Below, piece by piece: positions 17,488 through 24,843 of a stretch of DNA of 64,000 bases. The translations under genes and the position numbers were made by a program. How positions within the stretch are numbered: position 1 is the stretch's first letter; every line of letters starts with the position of its first letter. Source of the stretch: a virus; IMG/VR virus record IMGVR_UViG_3300036945_000814, positions 1-64,000 of that record. One strand, written 5' to 3'. The notes beneath the pieces are model-generated. The model did not search any database, had not been told where the DNA came from, and was given only the letters and a program-made list of their open reading frames with translations.

Positions 17488-17709
17488 ATGTTCGATGGGC
17501 AGCTCGTCATCGACTTTGCGACCGAGCTGCGGCGCCCCCCGCCGGGGTGGGCGTACTGCCCGTGCAGCAAGCTCGTGTCGCTCGCCGACGAGCCGGCCTT
17601 TGCCGAGGACGCGGCGGGCAACATGCGCGCATGGCACCGGCTGTGCCGCATGGCCGAGCACGACGAGCAACGCGCCAAGCGCGCACGACGGAGGCTGCAC
17701 GGTGTTTGA
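17488..17709 (+). CDS. Small protein with N-terminal clamp-binding-like peptide
   Basis: 73 residues; ATG three bases after the clamp stop. It opens MFDGQLVIDFATELR, where QLVIDF fits the six-residue beta-clamp-binding pattern QxxLxF with Ile for Leu. The rest holds CPCSK near residue 30 and CRMAEHDEQ near 55, then a basic end. The next gene opens with nearly the same peptide. I infer a partner of the adjacent clamp; its own activity is unknown. Confidence 0.65.
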   Translation: MFDGQLVIDFATELRRPPPGWAYCPCSKLVSLADEPAFAEDAAGNMRAWHRLCRMAEHDEQRAKRARRRLHGV

Positions 17710-18037
17710 GGGTCAACTGCTCATCGACTTCGGTATCACCGTCGCGTCCGCGTCGCCGCCTGCTCGCGCGTCGGCGCTCTCGACGTCGTCGGCGTCCTAC
17801 GCCGCGGCTGTCGCCACCGGGCAGCTTTCCAAAGCGCGTGCCGAGGTGGTGGAGGCGCTGAGAATGGCCGGCCCGATGACAGGGGCGGAGCTTGACGCAT
17901 GGATGACGGATCGCGGAGGCCGAGGGCACTACCACAAGAGGCTGTCCGAGCTGCGCCGCGCTGGCGCGGCGACGGACGACGGGGCGAGGCCCTGCCGCGT
18001 CACGGGGCGCAAGGCGCTTGTGTGGCGGGCGCTGTAG
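17702..18037 (+). CDS. Winged-helix protein with N-terminal clamp-binding-like peptide
   Basis: 111 residues from a GTG overlapping the previous gene by eight bases. It begins with residues FEGQLLIDFG, matching the previous protein and the clamp-binding pattern QxxLxF. After a Ser/Ala linker the C-terminal half is a winged helix: RAEVVEALRMAGPMTGAELD, then YHKRLSELRRAGAATDDG and a wing strand, GRKALVWRAL. Likely binds DNA while tethered to the clamp, an inference from motif and neighbour. Target unknown. Confidence 0.65.
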   Translation: MFEGQLLIDFGITVASASPPARASALSTSSASYAAAVATGQLSKARAEVVEALRMAGPMTGAELDAWMTDRGGRGHYHKRLSELRRAGAATDDGARPCRVTGRKALVWRAL

Positions 18038-18046
18038 CCTCGGCTC

Positions 18047-18922
18047 ATGGACAAGCTCACCTCGTTCGTTTTCTCGGGCTCGGGCACGCGCCTGTTCGCT
18101 TTCATCGGCGCCCTGCGCGTGTTGTTCGCCGCCGGCTACAGACCGAAGCAGCTCATCGGCACCAGCGGAGGCGGGCTCATCGCGCTGTTCATCGCAGCGC
18201 ACTACGACCCCCGCGAGCCGATGGCAGTCCTCGACAAGCTCGAAGCGTTCGCGCGCGGCTTGCAGATCGGGAAGCTGCTCGACCCCGCATGGTTCCCGCG
18301 CTGGCCGCGGTACTGGCATGGGCCGTACAAGGGCGCGCGCATCCGCGCCAAGCTCGACGAGGCCCTGCCCGCGAAGTGGACCGACATGAAGCTGCCCGTC
18401 TTCGTGGTGACCAGCGACCGTAACGGCGACGTGGCGAAGGTGTGGGGCGAAGCCGACGGCATCGCTCCCGCTCTCGCAGGCCGTGCGACGATGTCGCTCC
18501 CCATCTTCGACGCCGTGGAGATCCAAGGGCACTACCACACCGACGGCGGCACGCGGGCCAACTATCCTCTCTCGTTCTTCGGCGACGACGAGAACGTCGT
18601 CGGGCTGCGCTTCCGACCCCTCGCCCACAAGGCCATCGCCGGGCCGGGCGAGAAGGCGCCGTCGGTGCAGACGTTCGCCAACACTGTCGAGTTCAACATC
18701 GACAACATCGACGACATGATCGAAGCGACGTCGCGGATGCACATGGCCGCCGCGCAGAAGGCATCGACCATCATGCTCGACGTGCCCGGCAGCGGCATGG
18801 ACTTCGACGTCGACGACGAGGACATCACCCGCCAGATCCAAGCGGGGGCCGCGAGCGCGAAGAAGTGGCTCACCGCCCGCAATCGCAATCCGGCGACGCC
18901 AGATCCGGGTGGGCTCTACTAA
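18047..18922 (+). CDS. Patatin-like phospholipase/acylhydrolase
   Basis: 291 residues. Patatin features: an oxyanion-type loop FSGSGTRLFAFIGAL near the N-terminus, the nucleophile elbow GTSGGG with S40, and the catalytic DGG at D166 in HYHTDGGTRANYP. The enzyme class cleaves acyl esters of lipids. No signal peptide, so it acts in the cytoplasm or reaches membranes after lysis. TAGCCT at 18035-18040 puts a predicted +1 exactly on the ATG, but no -35 is visible. Rare in phages; a role in lysis or virion entry is possible but unproven. Confidence 0.85.
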   Translation: MDKLTSFVFSGSGTRLFAFIGALRVLFAAGYRPKQLIGTSGGGLIALFIAAHYDPREPMAVLDKLEAFARGLQIGKLLDPAWFPRWPRYWHGPYKGARIRAKLDEALPAKWTDMKLPVFVVTSDRNGDVAKVWGEADGIAPALAGRATMSLPIFDAVEIQGHYHTDGGTRANYPLSFFGDDENVVGLRFRPLAHKAIAGPGEKAPSVQTFANTVEFNIDNIDDMIEATSRMHMAAAQKASTIMLDVPGSGMDFDVDDEDITRQIQAGAASAKKWLTARNRNPATPDPGGLY

Positions 18923-18941
18923 GAGATCCAAGGTCTTACGC

Positions 18942-18954
18942 GGATCTGTGATCC
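18942..18954 (+). promoter_or_regulatory. Palindromic operator-like site, copy 1
   Basis: GGATCTGTGATCC, a shortened form of the GGATCTG..CAGATCC palindrome found upstream of the other two matching promoters. It lies 28 bases upstream of the -35 of the 18983 promoter. Its position upstream suits an activator or a repressor. Confidence 0.4.
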
Positions 18955-18982
18955 ATGTACGCCTTAGTTCCTAGTCTCATGC

Positions 18983-19010
18983 TTGACACCGGAAACGAAG
19001 TGCGTAGGAT
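18983..19010 (+). promoter_or_regulatory. Class A sigma-70-like promoter, copy 1
   Basis: TTGACA at 18983-18988, a 16-base spacer, TAGGAT at 19005-19010. The surrounding block from TAGTCTCATGC to the -10 is shared with copies at 23615 and 24593. The predicted +1 near 19017 gives a 20-base leader with GGAG before the ATG at 19037, so this copy is leadered. Confidence 0.8.
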
Positions 19011-19036
19011 GGGCTCACCAACCACGGAGCCCGCCA

Positions 19037-19699
19037 ATGACCACCGCCACCGCCGCCGCCGTCCTGACCCCCGCCGAAGTCATCGCCATCATGGCCGCCA
19101 AGGCTCCTGCCCTTCGCGTCACCTTCCTCGCGCTGCTGGCGCGCGCCACCGCAGTCGCCAAGGCGCGCAAGACGCTCTCCGATGACGAGCTGAATGCGAT
19201 GAACGGTGAGGTCGGCGAGGCTCACCGCTCGTGCGGGTTTGGCGACGCCCACATGCTGTGCGAGGACCACCTCGTCGGCTCGCACCACGACAAGGTGCAG
19301 AAGGACGCGAACGGTCGATCGGTGTTTCACTACATGCCCGAAGCCGACAAGATCAAGGAGCAGACGTGCGAGGCGATGATCGCCCTCGTCGCCTCCCCCG
19401 AGGAGCGCGCCGCCCTCCGCCAGTGTGGGACCGACTGCTACAACACCGTGGCAGGCCGTCGTCGCCACGCGAGCAAGCTCGCCAACGCGACCGGCCGCGC
19501 CAACGACGCCGTCGCCGCCGCTGCCTTCGCCGTCGGCGAGAACGTCGAGGTCCACGCCTTCGGCCATTGGTACGACGGCGTCGTCAAGAGCTTCAACAAG
19601 AACGGCCGCGCCGTCGTCGAGTACACCACCGGCACCGGCATCACCCGTGAGAAGACGATGGAAGCCGACAAGATCCGCAAGGCCGGTGTGAGCGCGTGA
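19037..19699 (+). CDS. Hypothetical protein with Tudor/SH3-like C-terminus
   Basis: 220 residues. The ATG at 19037 is preferred to one at 18983 because the promoter covers the latter, and GGAG precedes 19037. The N-terminal 160 residues are helical with Cys/His scattered (HRSCGFGDAHMLCEDH). The C-terminal 55 residues, beginning VGENVEVHAFGHWYDGVVK, look like a small Tudor or SH3-like barrel. First gene of a class A promoter operon that ends in a strong terminator. Function unknown. Confidence 0.65.
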   Translation: MTTATAAAVLTPAEVIAIMAAKAPALRVTFLALLARATAVAKARKTLSDDELNAMNGEVGEAHRSCGFGDAHMLCEDHLVGSHHDKVQKDANGRSVFHYMPEADKIKEQTCEAMIALVASPEERAALRQCGTDCYNTVAGRRRHASKLANATGRANDAVAAAAFAVGENVEVHAFGHWYDGVVKSFNKNGRAVVEYTTGTGITREKTMEADKIRKAGVSA

Positions 19700-19707
19700 G
19701 CGCGGAG

Positions 19708-19740
19708 GAAAGGCCCTTTCACGAGGGCCTTTCTTTGTCT
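19708..19740 (+). terminator. Intrinsic terminator
   Basis: Perfect 10-bp stem GAAAGGCCCT / AGGGCCTTTC around the six-base loop TTCACG, followed by TTTGTCT. It closes the single-gene unit driven from 18983. Confidence 0.9.
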
Positions 19741-19779
19741 CATCTTTGCGACTATGCTCACGTTTTCGGAGGACCGCAC

Positions 19780-20025
19780 ATGACCACCACCCTCGCCGAC
19801 ATTTTCGCCGAAGAAGACGCGGCCGCCAGCGCCGCGTTCCGCGCCACGCAGACGCCGGGCACGCCCGAGTACCTGCGCGAGCAGGCACGGCTCGCCGCCG
19901 ACCGCGCGCGCCGTGACGCCGAGCCCGTCGCCGAGATCCCCGACCCCGACGAGGACGACGAGGACGACGAGGACGAGAGCGAAGAGGGCGACGACGAAGA
20001 GAACGACGAAGGCGAGGACGCATGA
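19780..20025 (+). CDS. Small protein with long acidic tail
   Basis: 81 residues; ATG chosen because CGGAGG lies eight bases upstream and the preceding bases form a terminator. Residues 1-50 are helical (TLADIFAEEDAAASAAFRA). Residues 53-81 are almost only Asp and Glu. Such tails can mimic DNA or bind basic proteins; no evidence which. TATGCT at 19753-19758 is a possible -10 but no good -35 is visible. An ATGA overlap couples it to the XRE-type gene. Confidence 0.6.
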   Translation: MTTTLADIFAEEDAAASAAFRATQTPGTPEYLREQARLAADRARRDAEPVAEIPDPDEDDEDDEDESEEGDDEENDEGEDA

Positions 20026-20450
20026 CCGCAGACGAGATCAAAGCCGGCGTCAAGCTGCTCAACCCCGGCGGCTACGAGGTCGACGGCCTCGTCGTCGAGG
20101 TGAAGGGCGGCAAGGCTCTTGTCGCCTACGACGACGGCCGGCAGAGCGAGTGGATCGGCGTGAAGCACCTCACGCGCAAGATCGGTCGCCCCGCCGGCGC
20201 CGGCGTGCGCGTGCCGCTGGCGCCGCGCACGGTGGGCATCGAGCGGCGTTTCGCCGAGGTGTTGAAGCGGGAAATGGCCCGCCAGAACCTCACATGGGAG
20301 GCCCTTGCGGAGCGCAGCGGCGTGAGCAGGGCGACCATCGCCCGGATCCTCGCCGACAACGCCTGCGGCGCCACCGACACCGTCGAGGCCCTTGCAGGCG
20401 CGCTTGGCATCGCCCCCGGCAAGTTTTGGGAGGTCACGGCGACAACGTGA
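20022..20450 (+). CDS. XRE-family helix-turn-helix regulator
   Basis: 142 residues. The N-terminal half is a small beta barrel-like region (GGYEVDGLVVEVKGGKALVAY). The C-terminal part is an XRE/Cro-type domain: LTWEALAERSGVSRATIARI, then VEALAGALGIAPGKFWEV, residues about 88-138. It has the position and fold expected of a regulator for the palindromic sites at 18942, 23545 and 24557, an inference from proximity only. The KOW/Tudor-like first half is unusual for such regulators. Confidence 0.75.
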   Translation: MTADEIKAGVKLLNPGGYEVDGLVVEVKGGKALVAYDDGRQSEWIGVKHLTRKIGRPAGAGVRVPLAPRTVGIERRFAEVLKREMARQNLTWEALAERSGVSRATIARILADNACGATDTVEALAGALGIAPGKFWEVTATT

Positions 20451-20465
20451 CCCGGCGGCGATAGG
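20438..20465 (+). promoter_or_regulatory. Class B phage promoter, copy 3
   Basis: GGCGAC at 20438-20443, a 16-base spacer, GATAGG at 20460-20465 preceded by GCGGC. The predicted +1 is exactly the A of the ATG at 20472. A TAAGG lies too close to the ATG to be a normal ribosome site, so leaderless translation is likely. Confidence 0.65.
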
Positions 20466-20471
20466 TAAGGC

Positions 20472-21341
20472 ATGGCAAAGAAGAAGACACCGAAGGCGGC
20501 CGAAGAAGCCACCGACCCGCCGCCGGCCGCGGCCACCCCCGTCACCCTCGCCTTCGAGGGTGACTGCTTCGCGTTGCTGGCCTCGCTCAAGGGCGCCAAC
20601 CTCGACGGCTGCATCACGGATCTCCCGTACCCAACGCTTGAGCGGCATCGCGCGCGCGGGACCACGACCCGGCTCAAGGCCAGCGCGGCCAGCTCGAACC
20701 CGTGGTTCGGCACGCTCAAGATCGACGAGCTGGCAACGGCGCTCAAAGGCATCTACGACGCGCTCAAGCCCGCGGCCTACGCCTTTGTCTTCGTGGACGA
20801 CTCCACGGCCCTCCTGCTCGCACACGAGCTGGGCGTGGCTCCTGCGCTGGCGAAGCTCATCTACCGGCCGACCTCCGAAGCTCCGCGCGACAGCATCGGC
20901 TTCGGATGGTGGAACCCGGCGACTTGGATCAAGACCAGCAACGCCGACCCGACCAAGCCCCGCGGCGGCGCCGGCTACCATTTCCCCGGCGCCACCGAGC
21001 GCATCCTGATCTTGGAAAAGGGCAAGAGCCAACTGCACGCGCAGTACCCCAACGCCTTCCTCGATCCGCGGCCGCTGCGCCAGAAGGGCGCCACGATCCA
21101 AAGCGCGACGGCCAAGCCCATCGCCATCGCCGAAAAGCTCGCGCGCGCCTTGAGCCCGCCCGGCGGCCGCATCCTCGATCCATTCATCGGGTCGGGCACG
21201 CACGCCGAGGGCATCCTGCGAGCCGGCTGCACACCCGTCGTCGGAGACGTGGACCTCAAGCTGTTCCGCGACTGGCAACGCAACGTGTTCAAGCGCGAGT
21301 GGTGCGAGCCCGCCAACGGGGCGTGGGAGCGGATGCGATGA
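20472..21341 (+). CDS. Beta-class DNA (N6-adenine or N4-cytosine) methyltransferase
   Basis: 289 residues. The catalytic motif IV is DLPYPT (D50-Y53), a DPPY variant, and it precedes the SAM-binding motif I, DPFIGSGTHAEG (236-247); this order defines the beta class. Between them GYHFPGATERILILEKG fits the usual strand. No restriction enzyme is near, so it is an orphan enzyme that could protect phage DNA. Target unknown; the overabundant GATC-containing heptamer in this genome is one candidate site. Transcribed from a class B promoter. Confidence 0.88.
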   Translation: MAKKKTPKAAEEATDPPPAAATPVTLAFEGDCFALLASLKGANLDGCITDLPYPTLERHRARGTTTRLKASAASSNPWFGTLKIDELATALKGIYDALKPAAYAFVFVDDSTALLLAHELGVAPALAKLIYRPTSEAPRDSIGFGWWNPATWIKTSNADPTKPRGGAGYHFPGATERILILEKGKSQLHAQYPNAFLDPRPLRQKGATIQSATAKPIAIAEKLARALSPPGGRILDPFIGSGTHAEGILRAGCTPVVGDVDLKLFRDWQRNVFKREWCEPANGAWERMR

Positions 21342-21787
21342 CGGACGAAGGGAACATCATGACGACTTGGATCAACGTCAAGCTGCTCGCGCCTGAGTGC
21401 AAACCCGAGCGCAAGACGGCGGGCGCTGTCGGCTATGACCTCGTCGCGCGCGTCGCGGTCACCGTCCCGCCCGGCAAGGTCGGGAAGGTGCTGACCGGCG
21501 TGTGCCTTGAGCTGCACCCCGGCGAGGAAGCGCAGGTGCGCCCGCGCTCCGGGCTCTCGTTGCGGGGCATCATCGGCGTCCCCGGCACCGTCGACAGCGA
21601 CTACCGCGGCGAAGTCGGGTGCCTGCTGCACAACACGACCGCCGAGCCGTTCGCCGTCGAGGCCGGCGACCGCGTCGCGCAGCTCGTGTTCTCGCGCGTG
21701 CTGCTCCCCACGCTCACCGTGTGCGCCGAGCTTGGCAGCACCGACCGCGGCGAAGGCGGCTTCGGCTCGACGGGCGGCAAGGCATGA
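21338..21787 (+). CDS. dut: dUTPase (trimeric)
   Basis: 149 residues from the ATGA overlap at 21338; an ATG at 21359 with GGGA upstream may be the true start. All five trimeric dUTPase motifs appear in order: AGAVGYDL, RPRSGLSLRG, GTVDSDYRGEV, GDRVAQLVF and STDRGEGGFGSTG. The enzyme turns dUTP into dUMP, keeping uracil out of DNA and feeding dTMP synthesis with the dCMP deaminase at 29.2 kb. Complete and typical in length. Confidence 0.96.
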   Translation: MTDEGNIMTTWINVKLLAPECKPERKTAGAVGYDLVARVAVTVPPGKVGKVLTGVCLELHPGEEAQVRPRSGLSLRGIIGVPGTVDSDYRGEVGCLLHNTTAEPFAVEAGDRVAQLVFSRVLLPTLTVCAELGSTDRGEGGFGSTGGKA

Positions 21788-21837
21788 CCGGCGTCGCGTT
21801 CATGGTGGCAAGATCCGTAGGACGGAGGCTACCGCCC

Positions 21838-22248
21838 ATGCGTCTCACCCTCACCGTCGCGTCGACCATCGTCGACCAGCGCACCCGCGCGTCGTTCTCA
21901 CCCGCGTGCGTCGCCGATCTTGTCGTGCAGCTCAACACGCGCGAATACCCTGTGAGCTACGAATACCGCTCGGCGAGTCTGTGCGGGAAGTCGATCCCCG
22001 GCACCGCAAGGCTCGACGGAACCGACGTGCTCGTGGACGTCGAGGTAGCAGCCGCATGGTGGACGATCGACGAGCTGGAAAGAGTCGTAACCGATGGCAT
22101 CGGCGGTGGCGTCGCTGGCCGTTCGCTGTCCGAAAGCGCCGTCGGCACGATCCACACGACGGAGAAGATCCGTTTGACGGAGCTGACGCTGTTGCAGCTC
22201 CATTCGTCGGCCAACCCAAGGCGGCCCGCAACAAAGGCGGCAACGTGA
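21838..22248 (+). CDS. Hypothetical protein
   Basis: 136 residues. An ATG at 21784 overlaps the dUTPase stop, but the one at 21838 has a strong GGAGG and the residues before it look random, so 21838 is chosen. The sequence is beta-rich at first (RLTLTVASTIVDQ, YPVSYEYRSASLCG) and then helical. No motif recognised. A GTGA overlap leads into the next gene. Confidence 0.55.
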   Translation: MRLTLTVASTIVDQRTRASFSPACVADLVVQLNTREYPVSYEYRSASLCGKSIPGTARLDGTDVLVDVEVAAAWWTIDELERVVTDGIGGGVAGRSLSESAVGTIHTTEKIRLTELTLLQLHSSANPRRPATKAAT

Positions 22249-22760
22249 ACGTGCAAGAGCCCACCACGTTTTTCATGCCCGGCGACGACCCTCGCCCCGT
22301 GCTGTTGTCCGCGGTGACGATCCTCGATCGCGCCACGCTCCGACAGCTCGACGCGGAATCGCTGGCGCGTCTGTGGCACGACATCCACGCAGGCACCCGC
22401 GCGCGCTTGACGACGAGCGTCGCCCGCTTCTACCTCGACCACCACGACGTCACGATCCATGATGAGCCAGCATCGTGCGCGCTGGCGTGGGACGGCGACG
22501 ACAACGCCGTCGGCTATGTGCTCTCGGCGATGGCCTACAAGCACGTCGACCTTTCGCACGCCCTCGCCGACGTGGAGGACCACCGCGAGGGGGAATGGAT
22601 CAGGCTGCACACGAAGTGCGGATGCGAGTCGCGATCCATGCGCTACCCGGCGCCGCTCCCCTTGACGATTCACAAGAGCGTCGCAGGCGGAGGCGTGCGC
22701 ACGTTCCGCAAAGGCGCCGTCAACACCTTCGGCGCGACCACCTACCACGAGGTCACATGA
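22245..22760 (+). CDS. Hypothetical protein
   Basis: 171 residues from the GTG in the overlap at 22245. The middle has ATLRQLDAESLARLWHDIHAG and RFYLDHHDVTIHDEPASCAL, the end HTKCGCESRSMRYPAPLPL. Several His and Cys residues could bind metal, but no known pattern fits. Coupled to both neighbours by overlaps. Confidence 0.55.
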   Translation: MNVQEPTTFFMPGDDPRPVLLSAVTILDRATLRQLDAESLARLWHDIHAGTRARLTTSVARFYLDHHDVTIHDEPASCALAWDGDDNAVGYVLSAMAYKHVDLSHALADVEDHREGEWIRLHTKCGCESRSMRYPAPLPLTIHKSVAGGGVRTFRKGAVNTFGATTYHEVT

Positions 22761-23308
22761 AGATCCGATCCGGCATGTTCGTGCTTGTTCGCCCCGGCGT
22801 TCTCCACGCCGTCGACGCCGACACCGTCTTTCGCGTGTGCCGCACCGTCGTCGACGACATCAGCGGAACCACGCCGCCGCCGATCGTGTCGCTGATCGTG
22901 CATTCGACGAGGGAGCTGTACGCGCCTCGGTTTTTGGAGGTGAACCCCGACGACGTGATCGAATACGTCTACCCGCCCGAGCGCCCGCCCGAGCCGCGTG
23001 ACGTGCTCACGGGCCTCACGGCGACCGAGGAAGCCACCGCCTACCGCCAGCGCCGCGACGCCAACCTGTACGGCACCGAGCCCCTGCCGCCGCTCGGGTG
23101 GGATGACGCCGCGCTCGTGTTCCGCACGCCGCACGGCCCGATCACGTTGCAGACGATCCGCGCCTTCGAGGGCACCTTGTTCGCCTCGGTGCCCGACCAG
23201 ATCCGGCCGGCGCTGGAGTGGCTTTGCCACCTCGTCGGCCCGCTCCGCGGCGATCTCGCCGCCGCTTCTCGAAACGAACGAATGAAGGGACAGCATGTTC
23301 ACGATTGA
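22757..23308 (+). CDS. Hypothetical protein
   Basis: 183 residues, ATGA overlap. The N-terminal part is beta-rich (KIRSGMFVLVRPGVLHAVD, VSLIVHSTRELYAPRFLEV), then a proline-rich link (PPERPPEPRDV) and a helical end. This could be a small barrel followed by helices. No family recognised. The last 14 bases overlap the next gene. Confidence 0.6.
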   Translation: MKIRSGMFVLVRPGVLHAVDADTVFRVCRTVVDDISGTTPPPIVSLIVHSTRELYAPRFLEVNPDDVIEYVYPPERPPEPRDVLTGLTATEEATAYRQRRDANLYGTEPLPPLGWDDAALVFRTPHGPITLQTIRAFEGTLFASVPDQIRPALEWLCHLVGPLRGDLAAASRNERMKGQHVHD

Positions 23309-23525
23309 CGACGCCCGCAACGCCATGAAGACCGCCGAGATCCACCTTGCCCGCTCGCCTGCCGTCGACGGCGGCACCGTGCGGATCACATGGATCCCGG
23401 CGAAAAACGCCTTCACGTTGCAGCATACGAATCGGGATGGCGCAGTCGTTTCGACGACGACAAGCACCACGCTCGAAAGCATTTTCGGCGCCTTTGACGA
23501 GAAGGCCAAGAAGGCCACGCGCTAA
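23295..23525 (+). CDS. Small hypothetical protein
   Basis: 76 residues; ATG with GAAGGGA nine bases upstream, overlapping the previous gene by 14 bases. One helix (IDDARNAMKTAEIHLA) is followed by strands (GGTVRITWIPAKNAFTLQHT) and a basic end. Last gene before the class A promoter region at 23.54-23.65 kb. Confidence 0.65.
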   Translation: MFTIDDARNAMKTAEIHLARSPAVDGGTVRITWIPAKNAFTLQHTNRDGAVVSTTTSTTLESIFGAFDEKAKKATR

Positions 23526-23544
23526 CGCGCGATGCCGATACATT

Positions 23545-23582
23545 GGATCTGCGCAGATAACCCCCCGGATCTGCGCAGATCC
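23545..23582 (+). promoter_or_regulatory. Tandem palindromic operator-like sites, copy 2
   Basis: GGATCTGCGCAGAT at 23545-23558 and the perfect 16-bp palindrome GGATCTGCGCAGATCC at 23567-23582 lie in tandem 22 bases apart (start to start), i.e. about two helical turns. The -35 of the promoter begins 33 bases after the second site. This spacing suits two dimers binding on one DNA face. Confidence 0.6.
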
Positions 23583-23614
23583 AACTTTATTTTCGGTTGT
23601 TTCTAGTCTCATGC

Positions 23615-23642
23615 TTGACACCGGAAACGATGCGCGTATGAT
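23615..23642 (+). promoter_or_regulatory. Class A sigma-70-like promoter, copy 2 (leaderless)
   Basis: TTGACA at 23615-23620, a 16-base spacer, TATGAT at 23637-23642. The predicted +1 is the A of the ATG at 23649, with GGGCGC between. AT-rich DNA (ACTTTATTTTCGGTTGTTT) lies between the operators and the conserved block, where an UP element would be. Confidence 0.85.
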
Positions 23643-23648
23643 GGGCGC

Positions 23649-23876
23649 ATGAACACCGCCGCCCACATCGAGCTTCGCCTGACCATCACCAAGACCGGCG
23701 CCGTCCGCTACCACTACTGGCCCCGCCGCTCGTTCCGCACCCTGCCGATCGCTCGCGCCGAAGCCGAAGCGCGCATGGTGGCCGGCACCGCCCACGTCTA
23801 CGAGACTTGCGACTACCTCACCGGCGACGGCACCGCCGTCCGCACCAGCACGATCGCCGCCACGGAGATCCAATGA
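23649..23876 (+). CDS. Small protein from a leaderless promoter
   Basis: 75 residues. The ATG coincides with the predicted +1, so there is no ribosome site. The product is beta-rich and basic: HIELRLTITKTGAVRYHYW, then FRTLPIARAEAEARM and a second pair of strands. It has the look of a small DNA mimic-free host-takeover protein but no family is recognised. An ATGA overlap links it to the DUF6884 gene. Confidence 0.65.
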   Translation: MNTAAHIELRLTITKTGAVRYHYWPRRSFRTLPIARAEAEARMVAGTAHVYETCDYLTGDGTAVRTSTIAATEIQ

Positions 23877-24550
23877 GCAGCACCGTCGTTCTCATCGCCT
23901 GCTGCGGCCAGAAGGCCGACACCGCCTGCAAGGCGCGCGACCTCTACCGCTCGCAGCTCTTTCGCAAGTCGGTGGCCTACGCCGAGCGCCGCGGGCTCGC
24001 GTGGGCCATCCTCTCCGCCGAGCACGGCGTGGTCATGCCCGACGACGTGATCGCGCCCTACGACGTGACCCTGACGAACATGAGCGCCGCCGAGCGCCGC
24101 GCGTGGGCGCGCAAGGTCAACGCGCAGATCCGCGCCACCTTCCCCGCCGCGCGCTTCGTCGTGCTCGCAGGCAAGCACTACCGCGCCGCACTCGACGGTG
24201 CGTGGATCCTCAAGACGCCTTGTTCGTCCGTGTCTGTCGACGTGCCGGCCGTGCTCACGCACGAGGCGCCGATGGAAGGCATGGGCATCGGCGACCAGCT
24301 CGGTTTTCTGACGCGCGATGCGGCCTGCTACATGCCCGAGGACGCGGCCGAGCTGCCCGGCGAGCCCGAGGTCGTGCGCGTGTGCGCCGCCTGCCTCGCC
24401 TGCATCCACACCGGCGCCGACCCCGACTTCCCCTTCGTCCTCGCCAGCGCCGCCGACTGCGAGGCCGCCGACCACGCCGACAACCAGCCCGACGCGCACG
24501 ACGCCTACGTCGATCGCTACGGCGACACCCTCGACCATTGGGATCGCTAA
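23873..24550 (+). CDS. DUF6884 family protein
   Basis: 225 residues from the ATG overlapping the previous stop. It matches the DUF6884 pattern: VVLIACCGQKADTACKARDL, YRSQLFRKSVAYAERR, then AILSAEHGVVMPDDVIAPYD. The family occurs in phages and mobile elements; no confirmed reaction. The C-terminal 70 residues add CAACLACIHTG and an acidic end beyond the common domain. It would be co-transcribed from the leaderless class A promoter. Confidence 0.8.
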   Translation: MSSTVVLIACCGQKADTACKARDLYRSQLFRKSVAYAERRGLAWAILSAEHGVVMPDDVIAPYDVTLTNMSAAERRAWARKVNAQIRATFPAARFVVLAGKHYRAALDGAWILKTPCSSVSVDVPAVLTHEAPMEGMGIGDQLGFLTRDAACYMPEDAAELPGEPEVVRVCAACLACIHTGADPDFPFVLASAADCEAADHADNQPDAHDAYVDRYGDTLDHWDR

Positions 24551-24556
24551 CCCCGC

Positions 24557-24572
24557 GGATCTGTGCAGATCC
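24557..24572 (+). promoter_or_regulatory. Palindromic operator-like site, copy 3
   Basis: GGATCTGTGCAGATCC, a 7+2+7 inverted repeat that differs from the perfect copy at 23567 by one central base. It lies 20 bases upstream of the -35 of the 24593 promoter. Confidence 0.55.
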
Positions 24573-24592
24573 AAACTATTTTAGTCTCATGC

Positions 24593-24620
24593 TTGACACC
24601 GGAAACGAAGTGCGTAGGAT
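24593..24620 (+). promoter_or_regulatory. Class A sigma-70-like promoter, copy 3 (leaderless)
   Basis: TTGACA at 24593-24598, a 16-base spacer, TAGGAT at 24615-24620. The predicted +1 is the A of the ATG at 24627. The block from TAGTCTCATGC through the -10 is identical to copy 1 at 18983. Confidence 0.85.
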
Positions 24621-24626
24621 GGACCC

Positions 24627-24806
24627 ATGAACACCACCACCGCCTACAGCCTGACCGCCTCACTGTTTGACGCCGCCAACGCCGTGATCGCCATGTTTGG
24701 CGGCCGCACGATGTGCCGCCGGTGGGGCAGCGAGGGCTTCACCGACTTCGCCGGCATGGTGACCATCGTCCGCCGTCAGACGGGCCTCAACCGCGACGCC
24801 GCCTGA
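24627..24806 (+). CDS. 59-residue protein from a leaderless promoter
   Basis: A short gene starting exactly at the predicted transcription start. It begins MNTTTAYSLTASLFDAANAV, has a central FGGRTMCRRWGSEGF and ends in a basic helix. No ribosome site is present. The promoter copy directly before it is the main support. It heads a run of about ten small coupled genes. Function unknown. Confidence 0.6.
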   Translation: MNTTTAYSLTASLFDAANAVIAMFGGRTMCRRWGSEGFTDFAGMVTIVRRQTGLNRDAA

Positions 24807-24843
24807 ATCACCGCCACCGCCGCACACCGAAGGAGCAACCGCC

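Noticed and set aside
18047-18922. Patatin as a CBASS effector
   Set aside because: No cyclase, ubiquitin-like or HORMA genes are near, and neighbours are phage genes of other types.
18955-24630. A conserved peptide SLMLDTGNEVRRM seen in three frames near 18.97, 23.60 and 24.58 kb
   Set aside because: It is promoter DNA read as protein; TTGACA and TAGGAT account for the conservation, and the frames have no other shared sequence.
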